This document shows positions 24,363-33,150 of a stretch of DNA of 64,000 bases, one piece after another. The position numbers and the translations under genes are program-made. The stretch is from Leifsonia sp. ZF2019. GTDB lineage: Bacteria > Actinomycetota > Actinomycetes > Actinomycetales > Microbacteriaceae. How positions within the stretch are numbered: the stretch's first letter is position 1; every line of letters begins with the position of its first letter. The notes beneath the pieces were generated by a model. It was given only the letters and a program-made list of their open reading frames with translations. It ran no database searches and was not told the DNA's origin. Location: contig NZ_CP065037.1 of NCBI RefSeq assembly GCF_019924635.1, positions 1,612,001-1,676,000 on the forward strand. Direction: 5' to 3'.

Positions 24363-25724
24363 ATGATCGCATCGGAGCAGACGCTCACCCGGCCGACGGT
24401 CGCCCGGTACGCCATCGGTTCGCTGGGCACGGGTGGCTTCGCCACGCTCCCCGGACTCGTGCTGGTCTACTACCTGACGGACAGCCTCGGGGTGGCCGCA
24501 CTGGTGGCCGGAGTCGTCGTCACCGTCGCGAAGGTGTGGGACGTGATCATCGATCCGGTCATCGGGGCGCGGAGCGATCGGATGCTCGCGGCGCGGGGGT
24601 CGCGGCGGCCGATGATGGTGCTGGGGGCGATCGCCCTGCCCGTGTTCTTCCTGCTCACGTTCGCCGTGCCGCCGGGCACGCCGGAGGCGGTGGCGGCGAC
24701 GTGGGTGCTGGTCGCGTTCGTGCTCACGGCCACGGCGTTCAGCCTGTTCCAGGTGCCGTACATCGCGCTCCCGGCCGAGCTCGCGAGCGGGTACGACGAG
24801 CGGACCCGGCTCCTGACCTGGCGGGTGGTCGTGCTGACGTTCGCCATCCTGCTGTTCGGAGCGGGAGGGCCGGCGCTGCGGTCGCTCGGCGGCTACGCGG
24901 CCATGGCGCTGATCGCCGGTGTCGCCATCGGCGGCGGGATGCTCATCTCGGCGTTCGTCGCTCCGCGGCAGGCTCCCGCAGCGGTCGCGCCGCCCCGCGA
25001 GTCGGTGCTGGTCACGCTGCGCACCAACTACGCGGCCGGGGTGCGCGTGCTGCGGGACAGCCAGCCTTTCCGCGCGCTGCTGCTGACGTTCCTCTTGCAG
25101 GGGCTGGCGACGGGTTTGATGCTCGCCGGCGCGAACTACGTCGCCACCTGGGTGCTGCACTCGGAGGACGCGGTGACGTTCCTCTTCCTCGCGCTGATCG
25201 GTCCCGCTCTCATCGTCACCCCGCTGTGGGGCGTGGTCGCGCGGCGCATCGGCAAGGAGCGGGGATTCGTGGCGGCGAGCATCCTTTTCGGGCTCGCATC
25301 GCTGTCGATGGTCGCGCTGCTCTGGGCGCCGGGCGACTGGGTCTACGCCCCCGTCGCCGTCGCCGGCGCCGCGTACGCGGGCATGCAGTCTCTGCCGATG
25401 GCGATGCTGCCGGACGTGATCTCGCACGATGCCCGCCGCAACGGGCCGGGCCGGGCCGGCACCTTCGGCGGCATGTGGACCGCGGGGGAGACCACCGGCA
25501 TGGCTCTCGGCGCGACCGTGCTCACCGTCGTGCTCGCCGTGACCGGGTATGTCGTGCGCTCTGCGGACCCGACCGTCGTCGTGGCCGGCGCGACGCAGCC
25601 TGCCGCCGCGGTGGCGGGGATCGTGCTCGCCTTCAGCGCCGTGCCGGCGGCGCTCCTCGCCCTCAGCCTCCTCCCGCTCACTCGCTACCGCCTCCGGAAG
25701 GACGACATCGATGGTCTCGTTTGA
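24363..25724 (+). CDS. MFS transporter, GPH (MelB-like) family
   Basis: This 453-residue protein has twelve predicted membrane segments. The N terminus shows the GPH cation-symporter pattern (YAIGSLGTGGFATLPG, then VAKVWDVIIDPVIGARSDR), and PDVISHDA occurs in the second half. Such carriers move sugars, glycosides or related solutes with H+ or Na+. The substrate is unknown. TACGAT (24351-24356) lies six bases before ATG 24363, suggesting a leaderless start. Its last 14 bases overlap the PLP decarboxylase gene, so the two are co-expressed. Confidence 0.85.
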   Translation: MIASEQTLTRPTVARYAIGSLGTGGFATLPGLVLVYYLTDSLGVAALVAGVVVTVAKVWDVIIDPVIGARSDRMLAARGSRRPMMVLGAIALPVFFLLTFAVPPGTPEAVAATWVLVAFVLTATAFSLFQVPYIALPAELASGYDERTRLLTWRVVVLTFAILLFGAGGPALRSLGGYAAMALIAGVAIGGGMLISAFVAPRQAPAAVAPPRESVLVTLRTNYAAGVRVLRDSQPFRALLLTFLLQGLATGLMLAGANYVATWVLHSEDAVTFLFLALIGPALIVTPLWGVVARRIGKERGFVAASILFGLASLSMVALLWAPGDWVYAPVAVAGAAYAGMQSLPMAMLPDVISHDARRNGPGRAGTFGGMWTAGETTGMALGATVLTVVLAVTGYVVRSADPTVVVAGATQPAAAVAGIVLAFSAVPAALLALSLLPLTRYRLRKDDIDGLV

Positions 25725-27186
25725 CTCCCGCGCCGTGCTCGCCCGCCTCGCCGCCCTCCGCGCGGCCGATGCGCCGACCCACGGCGGCCGCGTCCTCAGC
25801 TACGTCTACGACTCGGGCGTGGCCGAGATCGACGAGCTCGCGGCTTCGGCCATGCGGCTCGTGCAGCCGGTCAACGGGCTCGATCCGACCACGTTCACCT
25901 CGGTGGGGGTGATGGAGCGCGAGGTGGTCGGATTCGCCCGCGAGCTGCTGCACGGCGGCGATGACGTGGTCGGCTCGGTGACCTCGGGCGGCACCGAGTC
26001 GTGCCTCCTCGCCGTCAAGACGGCGCGGGACGCGTGGCGCGCGGCCGGAGGCGAGGGGCGTGCCCGCCTCCTCGCCCCGGTGACCGTGCACGCGGCGTTC
26101 CAGAAGGCGGCCGAGTACTTCGATCTGGCGCTCGACCTGGTGCCGGTCGACCCGGCCACCGGGCGGGTCGACCCGCGGCGTCTCCTGGAGCGTCTCGCGC
26201 CGGACGTCGCGCTCGTCGTCGTCTCCGCGCCGTCGTACCCGTACGGGGCGCTGGACCCGGTCGAGATCGTCGCCGAGGGGTGCGCCGAGGCGGGCGTCGC
26301 GCTGCACGTCGACGGCTGCATTGGCGGGTGGATCCTGCCCTTCTGGCGCGAGGCGGACGGCTCGGCGCTTCCCCTGTGGGACTTCCGCCTGCCCGGGGTG
26401 ACCAGCGTCTCGGCCGATCTCCACAAGTTCGGCTACGCGCCCAAAGGCGCGAGCGTGCTGCTGCAGCGCGGTCGCGACCGCCAGCGGCTGCAGTATTTCG
26501 CGACGACGGGATGGCCCGGCTACCCCGTCGTGAATCCCACCCTCCTCGGGTCGAAGTCGGCCGCGGCGCTGGCGGCGTCGTGGGCGATCGTCCAGGCGCT
26601 CGGGGCCAGGGGACTGGCGGAGCTCGCGGACTCGTGCCGCCGGTCGACGGCCGCCCTGACGGACCTCGTCGCGGACATCGAGGGTCTCCGCGTGCTCGGG
26701 ACCCCGACGGGGCCCCTCCTGGCCGTGACGACGGACGAGTCCCTGCCCCCGGAGCGACGGGTGGACCCGCATCACTGGGCCGACCGCGCACGGGCGCGCG
26801 GCTGGCACCTCCAGCTGCAGCCGGGCCTCACCCAGGCGGACGACACCCGACTGCCGCACACCACCCACCTCACGATCACCCCCGTCACGGGATCGCGGCT
26901 GGACGAGCTGGAGGCGGCGCTGCGTGGTGCGGCCGACGAGGCGCGCGGCATCCCGCCGGTCGATCCCGCCACAGTCCTGGACACGCTCCCCGACGGCCTG
27001 GCGGAGAGCCCTCTGGACTCGGATGCGGCGGTTGCCGTGCTGCAGGCGGTGGGGATCGGCGGAAGCGGAGACGGCGCCCTCCCGGACGATCAGGCGCCTC
27101 TGCTCGCCATGATCGAGGCGCTCCCACGGTCGTTGACGGAGCGGCTGCTGGTCGAGCTGCTCGCACGCCTCGTGGAGCCGGTGTGA
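25711..27186 (+). CDS. PLP-dependent group II decarboxylase / sphingosine-1-phosphate lyase-like enzyme
   Basis: This 491-residue fold-type I PLP enzyme has the cofactor lysine in SADLHKFGYAPKGAS and VTSGGTESCLLAVK upstream for phosphate binding; HVDGCIGGWILPFW carries the PLP-ring Asp. These features fit aminotransferase class V-like decarboxylases such as tyrosine decarboxylase and sphingosine-1-phosphate lyase. The substrate cannot be decided. GGAAGGA lies upstream of ATG 25711. The overlap with the transporter gene suggests the carrier brings in the substrate or exports a product. Confidence 0.8.
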   Translation: MVSFDSRAVLARLAALRAADAPTHGGRVLSYVYDSGVAEIDELAASAMRLVQPVNGLDPTTFTSVGVMEREVVGFARELLHGGDDVVGSVTSGGTESCLLAVKTARDAWRAAGGEGRARLLAPVTVHAAFQKAAEYFDLALDLVPVDPATGRVDPRRLLERLAPDVALVVVSAPSYPYGALDPVEIVAEGCAEAGVALHVDGCIGGWILPFWREADGSALPLWDFRLPGVTSVSADLHKFGYAPKGASVLLQRGRDRQRLQYFATTGWPGYPVVNPTLLGSKSAAALAASWAIVQALGARGLAELADSCRRSTAALTDLVADIEGLRVLGTPTGPLLAVTTDESLPPERRVDPHHWADRARARGWHLQLQPGLTQADDTRLPHTTHLTITPVTGSRLDELEAALRGAADEARGIPPVDPATVLDTLPDGLAESPLDSDAAVAVLQAVGIGGSGDGALPDDQAPLLAMIEALPRSLTERLLVELLARLVEPV

Positions 27187-27201
27187 CCGCGGGCCCTCGC
27201 G

Positions 27202-28344
27202 CTACTTCAGGCTGAGGCCGAGCTTGCGCCCGGCGAGTCCTCGGCTCCGCGTCGCGAGCCGCTCGGCGACCAGGCGGATCGCGGCGGCTGCCGGATCCTG
27301 CGGGTCCGTCACGACGATCGGTGCTCCGGTGTCGCCTCCGGAGCGCAGCGGGATGCTGAGCGGCACGGAGGCGAGCAGCGGCACCGCGGACTCCTGGCCC
27401 GCGGACAGCCGGCGGGCCACCTCCTCGCCGCCCCCGCTGCCGAAGAGCTCGAGGACGCTGCCGTCGGGCTGCACCAGGCCGGCCATGTTCTCGATCACGC
27501 CGACGACCGTCTGACCGGTCTGCCGGGCGACGACGCCGCTGCGCTCCGCGACGTCCGCCGCGGCCGGCTGAGGCGTGGTGACGACGACGACCTCGGCCTG
27601 CGGGAGGAGCTGACCGACCGAGATCGCCACATCCCCCGTGCCGGGCGGCAGGTCGAGCAGCAGCACGTCCAGGTCGCCGAAGAAGACATCGGTCAGGAAC
27701 TGCTGAATGGTGCGGTGCAGCATCGGTCCGCGCCACGCGACCGCGGCCGACGGGGAGTCGACGAACATTCCGATGGAGACGACCTTCACACCGTAGGCGA
27801 CGGGCGGGAGGATCATGTCGTCGACACGGGTGGGGCGGGGCGCGACGCCGTGCTCGTCCGTCAGCCCGAGGATGCCCGGGATGGAGAACCCGTGCACGTC
27901 GGCGTCGACGATCCCGACCCGGAGTCCCCGCTCCGCCAGGGCGACGGCGAGGTTGGCGGTGACGGTCGATTTGCCGACCCCGCCCTTGCCGCTGGTCACG
28001 GCGTAGACCCGCGTCAGCGAGTCGGGGCCGAACTGCGCGGTGCGGGCCGCGCGGCCGCCGCGCAGGCGCTCGGTGAGCGCCTTCCGCTCGGCCGGTGTCA
28101 TGACCGTCACGTCCACCGTCACGTCCGTCACCCCGGGCACGCTCGCGGTGGCCGCGCGCACGTCGCGCTCGATGGCGTCCGCGGCGGGGCAGCCGACGAT
28201 GGTGAGCTTGATACCCACCGTCGCGTGGCCGTCGGGCGCGACCTCCACGCCCCTCACCATGTCGAGCTCGGTGATCGGCTTCCGGATCTCGGGGTCGAGC
28301 ACCGCCGCCAGCGCACGCCCCACGGCGTCCGCCAGCTCAGGCAC
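27202..28344 (-). CDS. mrp: Mrp/NBP35-family P-loop ATPase (Fe-S cluster carrier type)
   Basis: This 380-residue protein has an N-terminal MIP18/DUF59 domain (residues 1-95) and a deviant Walker A at 118-127 (SGKGGVGKST). Further landmarks are GIVDADVHGFSIPGILG, PPGTGDVAIS and VIENMAGL. Mrp proteins carry iron-sulfur clusters to apoproteins. The CPHC-type cluster-binding pair after ENM is replaced by VQPDGS, as in other actinobacterial members I recall, so cluster binding may differ. The start is GTG 28344, overlapping the DUF1003 gene by eight bases. Confidence 0.9.
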   Translation of the reverse strand: MPELADAVGRALAAVLDPEIRKPITELDMVRGVEVAPDGHATVGIKLTIVGCPAADAIERDVRAATASVPGVTDVTVDVTVMTPAERKALTERLRGGRAARTAQFGPDSLTRVYAVTSGKGGVGKSTVTANLAVALAERGLRVGIVDADVHGFSIPGILGLTDEHGVAPRPTRVDDMILPPVAYGVKVVSIGMFVDSPSAAVAWRGPMLHRTIQQFLTDVFFGDLDVLLLDLPPGTGDVAISVGQLLPQAEVVVVTTPQPAAADVAERSGVVARQTGQTVVGVIENMAGLVQPDGSVLELFGSGGGEEVARRLSAGQESAVPLLASVPLSIPLRSGGDTGAPIVVTDPQDPAAAAIRLVAERLATRSRGLAGRKLGLSLK

Positions 28345-28870
28345 GGGTCGTCTCGCCCTCTCCCGCGTCGCGCTCCTCGAGGTCTTCGAGCAGTGCGCGC
28401 AGCTCGGCGCGGATGAAGTCCTTCGTCGCCATGTCCCTCACGGCGAGCCGCAGAGCGACGACCTCGCGCGCCAGGTACTCCGTGTCGGCCAGATTGCGTT
28501 CGGCACGCTGCCTGTCCTGCTCGATCTGGACCCGGTCGCGGTCGTCCTGCCGGTTCTGCGCGAGCAGGATGAGCGGGGCCGCGTACGACGCCTGGAGCGA
28601 GAGGACCAGTGTCAGCGCGATGAAGCCGAGCGCCGCGGAGTCGAAGCGCCAGGCGGGCGGGACGAGGGTGTTCCACGCCATCCACGCGGCGACGAAGATG
28701 GTCAGCCCGAGGATGAACCACGGCGTCCCCATCGCGCGCGCGATCCACTCGGTGAAACGTCCGAACCGGTCGTTCTGATCGGCGCGCCCCCGGCGGGACG
28801 ACGAGCCGAGGACGGGAGTGCGCAGCCCCTTCGGCGCGTCGAGTCGGTCGTCCTGCCTACCGCGTGCCAC
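28337..28870 (-). CDS. DUF1003 domain-containing membrane protein
   Basis: This 177-residue protein has two membrane helices (about residues 48-67 and 78-100, TPWFILGLTIFVAAWMAW and LGFIALTLVLSLQASYAAPL). A charged cytoplasmic tail follows, with the DUF1003 pattern LLAQNRQDDRDR and a coiled-coil-like end. Its function is unknown. It starts at GTG 28870 after AAGGAGGGG. It overlaps the mgtE-like gene by 14 bases and mrp by 8, making a tight three-gene operon. Confidence 0.87.
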   Translation of the reverse strand: MARGRQDDRLDAPKGLRTPVLGSSSRRGRADQNDRFGRFTEWIARAMGTPWFILGLTIFVAAWMAWNTLVPPAWRFDSAALGFIALTLVLSLQASYAAPLILLAQNRQDDRDRVQIEQDRQRAERNLADTEYLAREVVALRLAVRDMATKDFIRAELRALLEDLEERDAGEGETTRA

Positions 28871-30179
28871 CTGGGCCCCTCCTTCCGTTCACGATGCGGA
28901 TGCTGCCGGTCTCGTCGGACGGACTCGGCTGTTTGACCGGTTCGTCCTCGTCCTGACTTCGCCAGTCGTCCGGGAGGAGGTAGTCGAGCACGTCGTCGAT
29001 GGTCACCACGCCGACGAGCCGGTGCTTGTCGTCGACCACGGGGACCGAGACGAGGTTGTAGCTCGCGAGGATGCGCGAGACCTCGGCCGCCGAGGTCTCT
29101 CCGGTGACCGGTTCGAGGCTCGGATCGAGCAGGGTGCCGAGGCGCACGTGCGGCGGGTAGCGCAGCATCCGCTGGAAGTGCACGATACCGAGGAACCGCC
29201 CCGTCGGCGGCTCGTATGGCGGCAGCGTGACGCACACCGCCGCCCCCAGTGCCGGAGCGAGCTCGTGCCGGCGGATGAGCGCGAGGCCTTCGGCGACGGT
29301 GGCGTCGGCCGACACGATGATGGGCTCCGTGGTCATCAGGCCGCCGGCCGTGTCGGGCGCGTAGCTGAGGAGCATGCGGACGTCCTCCGCCTCCTCCGGC
29401 TCCATCAGCTCCAGGAGGTGCTCGCCGCGCTCGTCGGAGAGCTGGGCGATGAGGTCGGCGGCGTCGTCCGGCTCCATCTGGTCGAGCACGTCGGCGGCCC
29501 GGTCGTCGTCGAGCTTGGTGAGGATCTGCACCTGCTCGCTCTCGGGCATCTCCTCCAGCACGTCGGCCAGGCGGTCGTCGGGCAGCTCTTCTGCGACTTC
29601 GAGCATGCGCTGCGGCGGGAGGTCGAGCAGGGTGTTCGCCAAGTCGGCGGGCTTGAGCTCGGAGTAGGTGGCGATGAGCTGCTCGGCCGACTGCGCCTCG
29701 CCGCGGCGCAGACGTTCGGTGACCTCGTTCCAGGTCACGATCGTCGTCGGACCCTTGCCGAACGGTGACGCACCGGACTTCGGGCGCCGCACGAAGAGCT
29801 GCCCGACGGCCCACTCGCCGGTGGCGGACTCCTCGATGGCGACGTCCTCGATGGTGGCCTCGCCGCTGCCGTCGGCGAAGTCGACCTTGCGGCCGAGGAG
29901 CTCGGCGATCACGCGCACCTCGCCCCCGCGCTGCTCGAACCGGCGCACGTTGATGAGCCCGGTGGTGATGATCTGGCCGGGAGAGATGCTGGTCACGCGT
30001 CCGATCGAGACGAAGACGCGCCGCTTGCCGGGGATCTCGACGACCAGCCCGACGACGGTCGGCGGATCGGATTTGCGATAGACCACCAGGACGTCCCTGA
30101 CGCGGCCGACCCGGTCGCCGACCGGGTCGAAGACGCTGGTCCCGGCGAGCCGGGCGACGAAGATCCTCGTGGCACTCAC
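28857..30179 (-). CDS. MgtE-like regulatory protein: PRC-barrel-like, MgtE N domain, CBS pair, no channel
   Basis: This 440-residue protein has a PRC-barrel-like N terminus (residues 10-60, VFDPVGDRVGRVRDVLVVY). Next come the MgtE N-terminal helical repeats at about 155-270 (ADLANTLLDLPPQRMLEVAEELPDDRLADVLEEM, split) and two CBS domains at about 280-410. The membrane channel domain of true MgtE magnesium transporters is absent, and it ends in a charged tail. It may sense Mg2+ or nucleotides for a partner, possibly the downstream DUF1003 membrane protein (inference). The start is GTG 30179. Confidence 0.85.
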   Translation of the reverse strand: MSATRIFVARLAGTSVFDPVGDRVGRVRDVLVVYRKSDPPTVVGLVVEIPGKRRVFVSIGRVTSISPGQIITTGLINVRRFEQRGGEVRVIAELLGRKVDFADGSGEATIEDVAIEESATGEWAVGQLFVRRPKSGASPFGKGPTTIVTWNEVTERLRRGEAQSAEQLIATYSELKPADLANTLLDLPPQRMLEVAEELPDDRLADVLEEMPESEQVQILTKLDDDRAADVLDQMEPDDAADLIAQLSDERGEHLLELMEPEEAEDVRMLLSYAPDTAGGLMTTEPIIVSADATVAEGLALIRRHELAPALGAAVCVTLPPYEPPTGRFLGIVHFQRMLRYPPHVRLGTLLDPSLEPVTGETSAAEVSRILASYNLVSVPVVDDKHRLVGVVTIDDVLDYLLPDDWRSQDEDEPVKQPSPSDETGSIRIVNGRRGPGGTR

Positions 30180-30236
30180 GTGTATAAACCTAAGCCCTTC
30201 CCGCCGAGCGCACCGTGACAATGGGAGAATGGGAAG

Positions 30237-30863
30237 ATGACCAGCCCCAGCCCGCTCGGCGGCCGCAACCGGATGCTCTTCCCGACCCTCCCGCGCGGTG
30301 AGGTCGTCGCGACCTTCGAGACCTACCTCGCCGCGCAGGAGGCCGTGGACGTGCTCGCGCGAGCGGACTTCCCCGTCGACAAGGTCTCGATCGTCGGCAG
30401 CGACCTGAAGAGCGTCGAGCGGGTCACCGGCAAGCTGACCTGGGGGCGCGTGGCGCTCGCGGGCGCGGCCTCGGGCGCGTGGCTCGGCATCTTCTTCGGG
30501 CTTCTGCTCATCATCTTCTCGCCGACGGTGAGCTTCGCGTTCGTGATCGCGGCCGTCCTCATCGGCGCCGGGTTCGGCATGCTCTTCGGCATCGTCTCCT
30601 ACGCGATCAACCGCCGCCGCAAGGACTACACCTCGGTCATGCAGGTGATCGCGACCAGTTACTCGGTGCTCGTGGACAGCGACCTCGGCAACCGCGCACG
30701 CAACCTCCTCCAGGGCGGGGCAGGAGCCGCCGAGCAGCCCGCCGCCGCGGCACCGCACCCGAGCGACCCGCCGGCCGCGCCGCATCCCAGCGACCCGCCG
30801 CCCGCGTGGCAGCCGCCGCCCGCGGCGCCGGAACCGCCCGCGGACGGTCAGAACAGGGCGTAG
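30237..30863 (+). CDS. General stress protein 17M-like (YflT-type) membrane protein
   Basis: This 208-residue protein starts with a YflT/GSP17M-like fold (RGEVVATFETYLAAQEAVDVLARADFPVDKVSIVG, split as residues 21-55). Two membrane helices follow at about 80-125 with a glycine-rich GAGFGMLFGIVSYAI. The C-terminal tail is Pro/Ala-rich with two near-identical copies of APHPSDPP. Function is unknown. It diverges from the mgtE-like gene and its end overlaps the convergent lipoprotein gene by 16 bases. Confidence 0.78.
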   Translation: MTSPSPLGGRNRMLFPTLPRGEVVATFETYLAAQEAVDVLARADFPVDKVSIVGSDLKSVERVTGKLTWGRVALAGAASGAWLGIFFGLLLIIFSPTVSFAFVIAAVLIGAGFGMLFGIVSYAINRRRKDYTSVMQVIATSYSVLVDSDLGNRARNLLQGGAGAAEQPAAAAPHPSDPPAAPHPSDPPPAWQPPPAAPEPPADGQNRA

Positions 30864-31480
30864 TCAGAGAGGCTCGCGCGGAATCCGTGCCCTGTCGCAG
30901 GTTCGGTGCAGCTCATCGCGTCCTCGCCGGTCGCGACGCACTCGATGCCGGCGAACCGCACACCTTGACCGGGTTCGAGCACGTTCGAGTGGTCGGTCTC
31001 GCTGGAGAACACCTGGCCGCTATTGCAGAGGGGTGATGGGGTGCTCCCCGCAATGGCGGAGAACCCGCTCGGGCAGCCGCCCACCATGCCCTTGCCCGGG
31101 CTGTCGAAGTCCGGGTAGGTCAGTGTCGCCGCGGTCGGGTCGATCCGGCAGCCGTAGAAGATCTGCGGCGGCAGGCGGTTACCGTCCTGGTCGTGCACGA
31201 CCCAGTCGTCGTAGATGCCGCAGCGGAGGTGGCCGCCGGCCGTCACCCAGGACGGGCCGTGCGGCAGCGAGGAACTCGTCGTGGCGCTCGGCAGGATGAT
31301 CATGCTCTCGCTGTCGCGCCAATTGACGGCCGCGTCGGTGGGGGTGGGCGTGGGTGTCGCGGATTCGGTCACGGCCGCGAGCGGCGCTGCGGCCGGCGAT
31401 GTGGCGCATCCGGCAAGTGCTCCCGTCGCGGCGGCGAGGGCGAGGGCGAGGCCGATGAAGATCCCCCGGGTTCGTCTCAT
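30848..31480 (-). CDS. Putative secreted lipoprotein, unknown function
   Basis: This 210-residue protein has a lipoprotein signal peptide with the lipobox LAGC (Cys25) followed by an Ala/Thr/Pro-rich spacer (ATPTPTPTD). The mature part has an early CGIYDD, several more cysteines (YGCRID, GGCPSG, PLCNSG, IECVAT, MSCTEP) that could form disulfides, and no domain I recognise. It should be anchored outside the membrane. ATG 31480 has TACGAT on the minus strand (31487-31492) six bases upstream and no ribosome site, hence likely leaderless. Confidence 0.72.
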   Translation of the reverse strand: MRRTRGIFIGLALALAAATGALAGCATSPAAAPLAAVTESATPTPTPTDAAVNWRDSESMIILPSATTSSSLPHGPSWVTAGGHLRCGIYDDWVVHDQDGNRLPPQIFYGCRIDPTAATLTYPDFDSPGKGMVGGCPSGFSAIAGSTPSPLCNSGQVFSSETDHSNVLEPGQGVRFAGIECVATGEDAMSCTEPATGHGFRASLSDYALF

Positions 31481-31569
31481 GGTGCGATCGTAGGGCACGG
31501 GTGCGCTCCTTCGCCGTCGCCCTTTGAAGGGCAGGGCGGGGTGCTCCCACCAGCAGCGGGACGACCGGG

Positions 31570-33126
31570 TCAGCGCGCGCCGAGCCGGCCCATCCACGCC
31601 TCGACGTCGTCGGCCGTGCGGGGGATGGCGAGCGAGAGGTTCTCGGCGCCGTCGGCCGTCACCAGGATGTTGTCCTCGATACGCACGCCGATGCCACGGA
31701 AGCGCTCGGGTACGGTCAGGTCGTCGGGCTGGAAGTACAGCCCCGGCTCGATGGTGAAGGTCATCCCGGGCTCCAGGACGCCGTCGAGGTACAGCTCACG
31801 TCGTGCCTGGGCGCAGTCGTGCACGTCGAGCCCGAGGTGGTGGCTCGTGCCGTGCACCATGTAGCGGCGGTGCTGCTGGTTCTCCGGCAGGAGCGCCTCC
31901 TCCGCCGAGACGGGCAGCAGCCCCCACTCGGCCGTCCGGCGCGCGATGACGGCCATGGCGGTCGCGTGGATCTCGCGGAAGCGGATGCCGGGGCGGACGA
32001 TCGCGAACGCGGCGTCGGCGGCCTCGCGCACGGTCTCGTACACGAGCCGCTGGGTCTCGCCGAACGTGCCGTTCACGGGAATCGTCCTGGTGATGTCCGC
32101 CGTGTAGTAGCTGTCCATCTCCACGCCGGCGTCGAGCAGGATCAGGTCGCCGGGCACCACAGGGCCGTCGTTGCGGGTCCAGTGGAGGATGCAGGCGTGC
32201 GGACCGCTGGCGGCGATCGTGTCATAACCCACGGCGTTGCCGTCGGCCCGCGCACGGCCGTTGAAGATGCCCTCGACGAGGCGCTCGCCGCGCGGGTGCG
32301 CCACGATCCGGGGGAGGTCGGCGATCACGTCGTCGAACCCGCGCGCGGTGGCGGCGATCGCGGCCCGCAGCTCGGCGAGCTCGTAGTCGTCCTTGACGAG
32401 CCGCAGCTCGGACAGCTCGCGCGCCAGGCGGTCGTCCTCGGCGTGATCCTCGGGATCGGCGGCCTCGGAGAGCAGGAGGCGCGCGGTGTCGACCCGGTCG
32501 GTGAGCGCGGGGTCCGCCTCCCGCAGGACCACGGCCGTCGCGTCCACGGTGTCGATGACGTCGGCGGCGTCGGCGATGCCGCGCGTCGGCAGATCGAGGT
32601 CGCTCGCGACCTGGGCGAGGGAGGGGCGCGGCCCGATCCAGAACTCGCCGATCTCGGGGCTCGCGTAGAACTCGTCGGAGTCACGGCCGGCACGCTCGCG
32701 GAAGTACAGTGTCGCCTCGTGGCCGTCACCGACGGGTTCGAGCACCAGCACGCTGCCGGGCTCGGCGTCGGATCCCCATCCCGTGAGGTGGGTGAACGCG
32801 GAGTGGGCGCGGAAGGCGTAGTCGGTGTCGTTGGAGCGCTGCTTCAGCCGGCCGGCCGGCACGATGACACGGCGACCGCGGAAGAGCTCCGAGACGCGCG
32901 CACGGCGGCGCGCGGCGTAAGCGGCCTGCTCGCGGGCGCCCGGGAGCACGTCCGGCCGTTCGGCCCAGCCGCTCCCGATGTACGCCTTGAAGGCGTCGGA
33001 GCCCGGTGTGGTCGAGCGGTTCGCGGTGGCGCGCGGGGCCTCCGCGGCCTCTGCGGGGATCTCGGCCGACTCGGCGGCGGTGTCGGCGGGGGACGGCGTG
33101 GACGACTGGGACGACATGCCGACCAT
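31570..33126 (-). CDS. pepP: Xaa-Pro aminopeptidase (aminopeptidase P family)
   Basis: This metallopeptidase of about 518 residues (515 from the second ATG) removes N-terminal residues preceding proline. After an Ala/Glu-rich leader of about 40 residues comes the AMP_N domain, then the pita-bread fold. Metal ligands are visible as DAGVEMDSYYTADITRT, HGTSHHLGLDVHD, TIEPGLYF and GVRIEDNILVT. The AGGAG site seven bases before ATG 33126 favours that start over ATG 33117. It diverges from the PHP gene with only 24 bases between. Confidence 0.92.
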   Translation of the reverse strand: MVGMSSQSSTPSPADTAAESAEIPAEAAEAPRATANRSTTPGSDAFKAYIGSGWAERPDVLPGAREQAAYAARRRARVSELFRGRRVIVPAGRLKQRSNDTDYAFRAHSAFTHLTGWGSDAEPGSVLVLEPVGDGHEATLYFRERAGRDSDEFYASPEIGEFWIGPRPSLAQVASDLDLPTRGIADAADVIDTVDATAVVLREADPALTDRVDTARLLLSEAADPEDHAEDDRLARELSELRLVKDDYELAELRAAIAATARGFDDVIADLPRIVAHPRGERLVEGIFNGRARADGNAVGYDTIAASGPHACILHWTRNDGPVVPGDLILLDAGVEMDSYYTADITRTIPVNGTFGETQRLVYETVREAADAAFAIVRPGIRFREIHATAMAVIARRTAEWGLLPVSAEEALLPENQQHRRYMVHGTSHHLGLDVHDCAQARRELYLDGVLEPGMTFTIEPGLYFQPDDLTVPERFRGIGVRIEDNILVTADGAENLSLAIPRTADDVEAWMGRLGAR

Positions 33127-33150
33127 TCTCCCACTCCTAGGATGGAAGGC

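Noticed and set aside
31516..31540. A small hairpin (GCCCT-TTGA-AGGGC) as the aminopeptidase P terminator
   Set aside because: A five-base stem is too weak and common in GC-rich DNA, and it is not followed by a T-tract.
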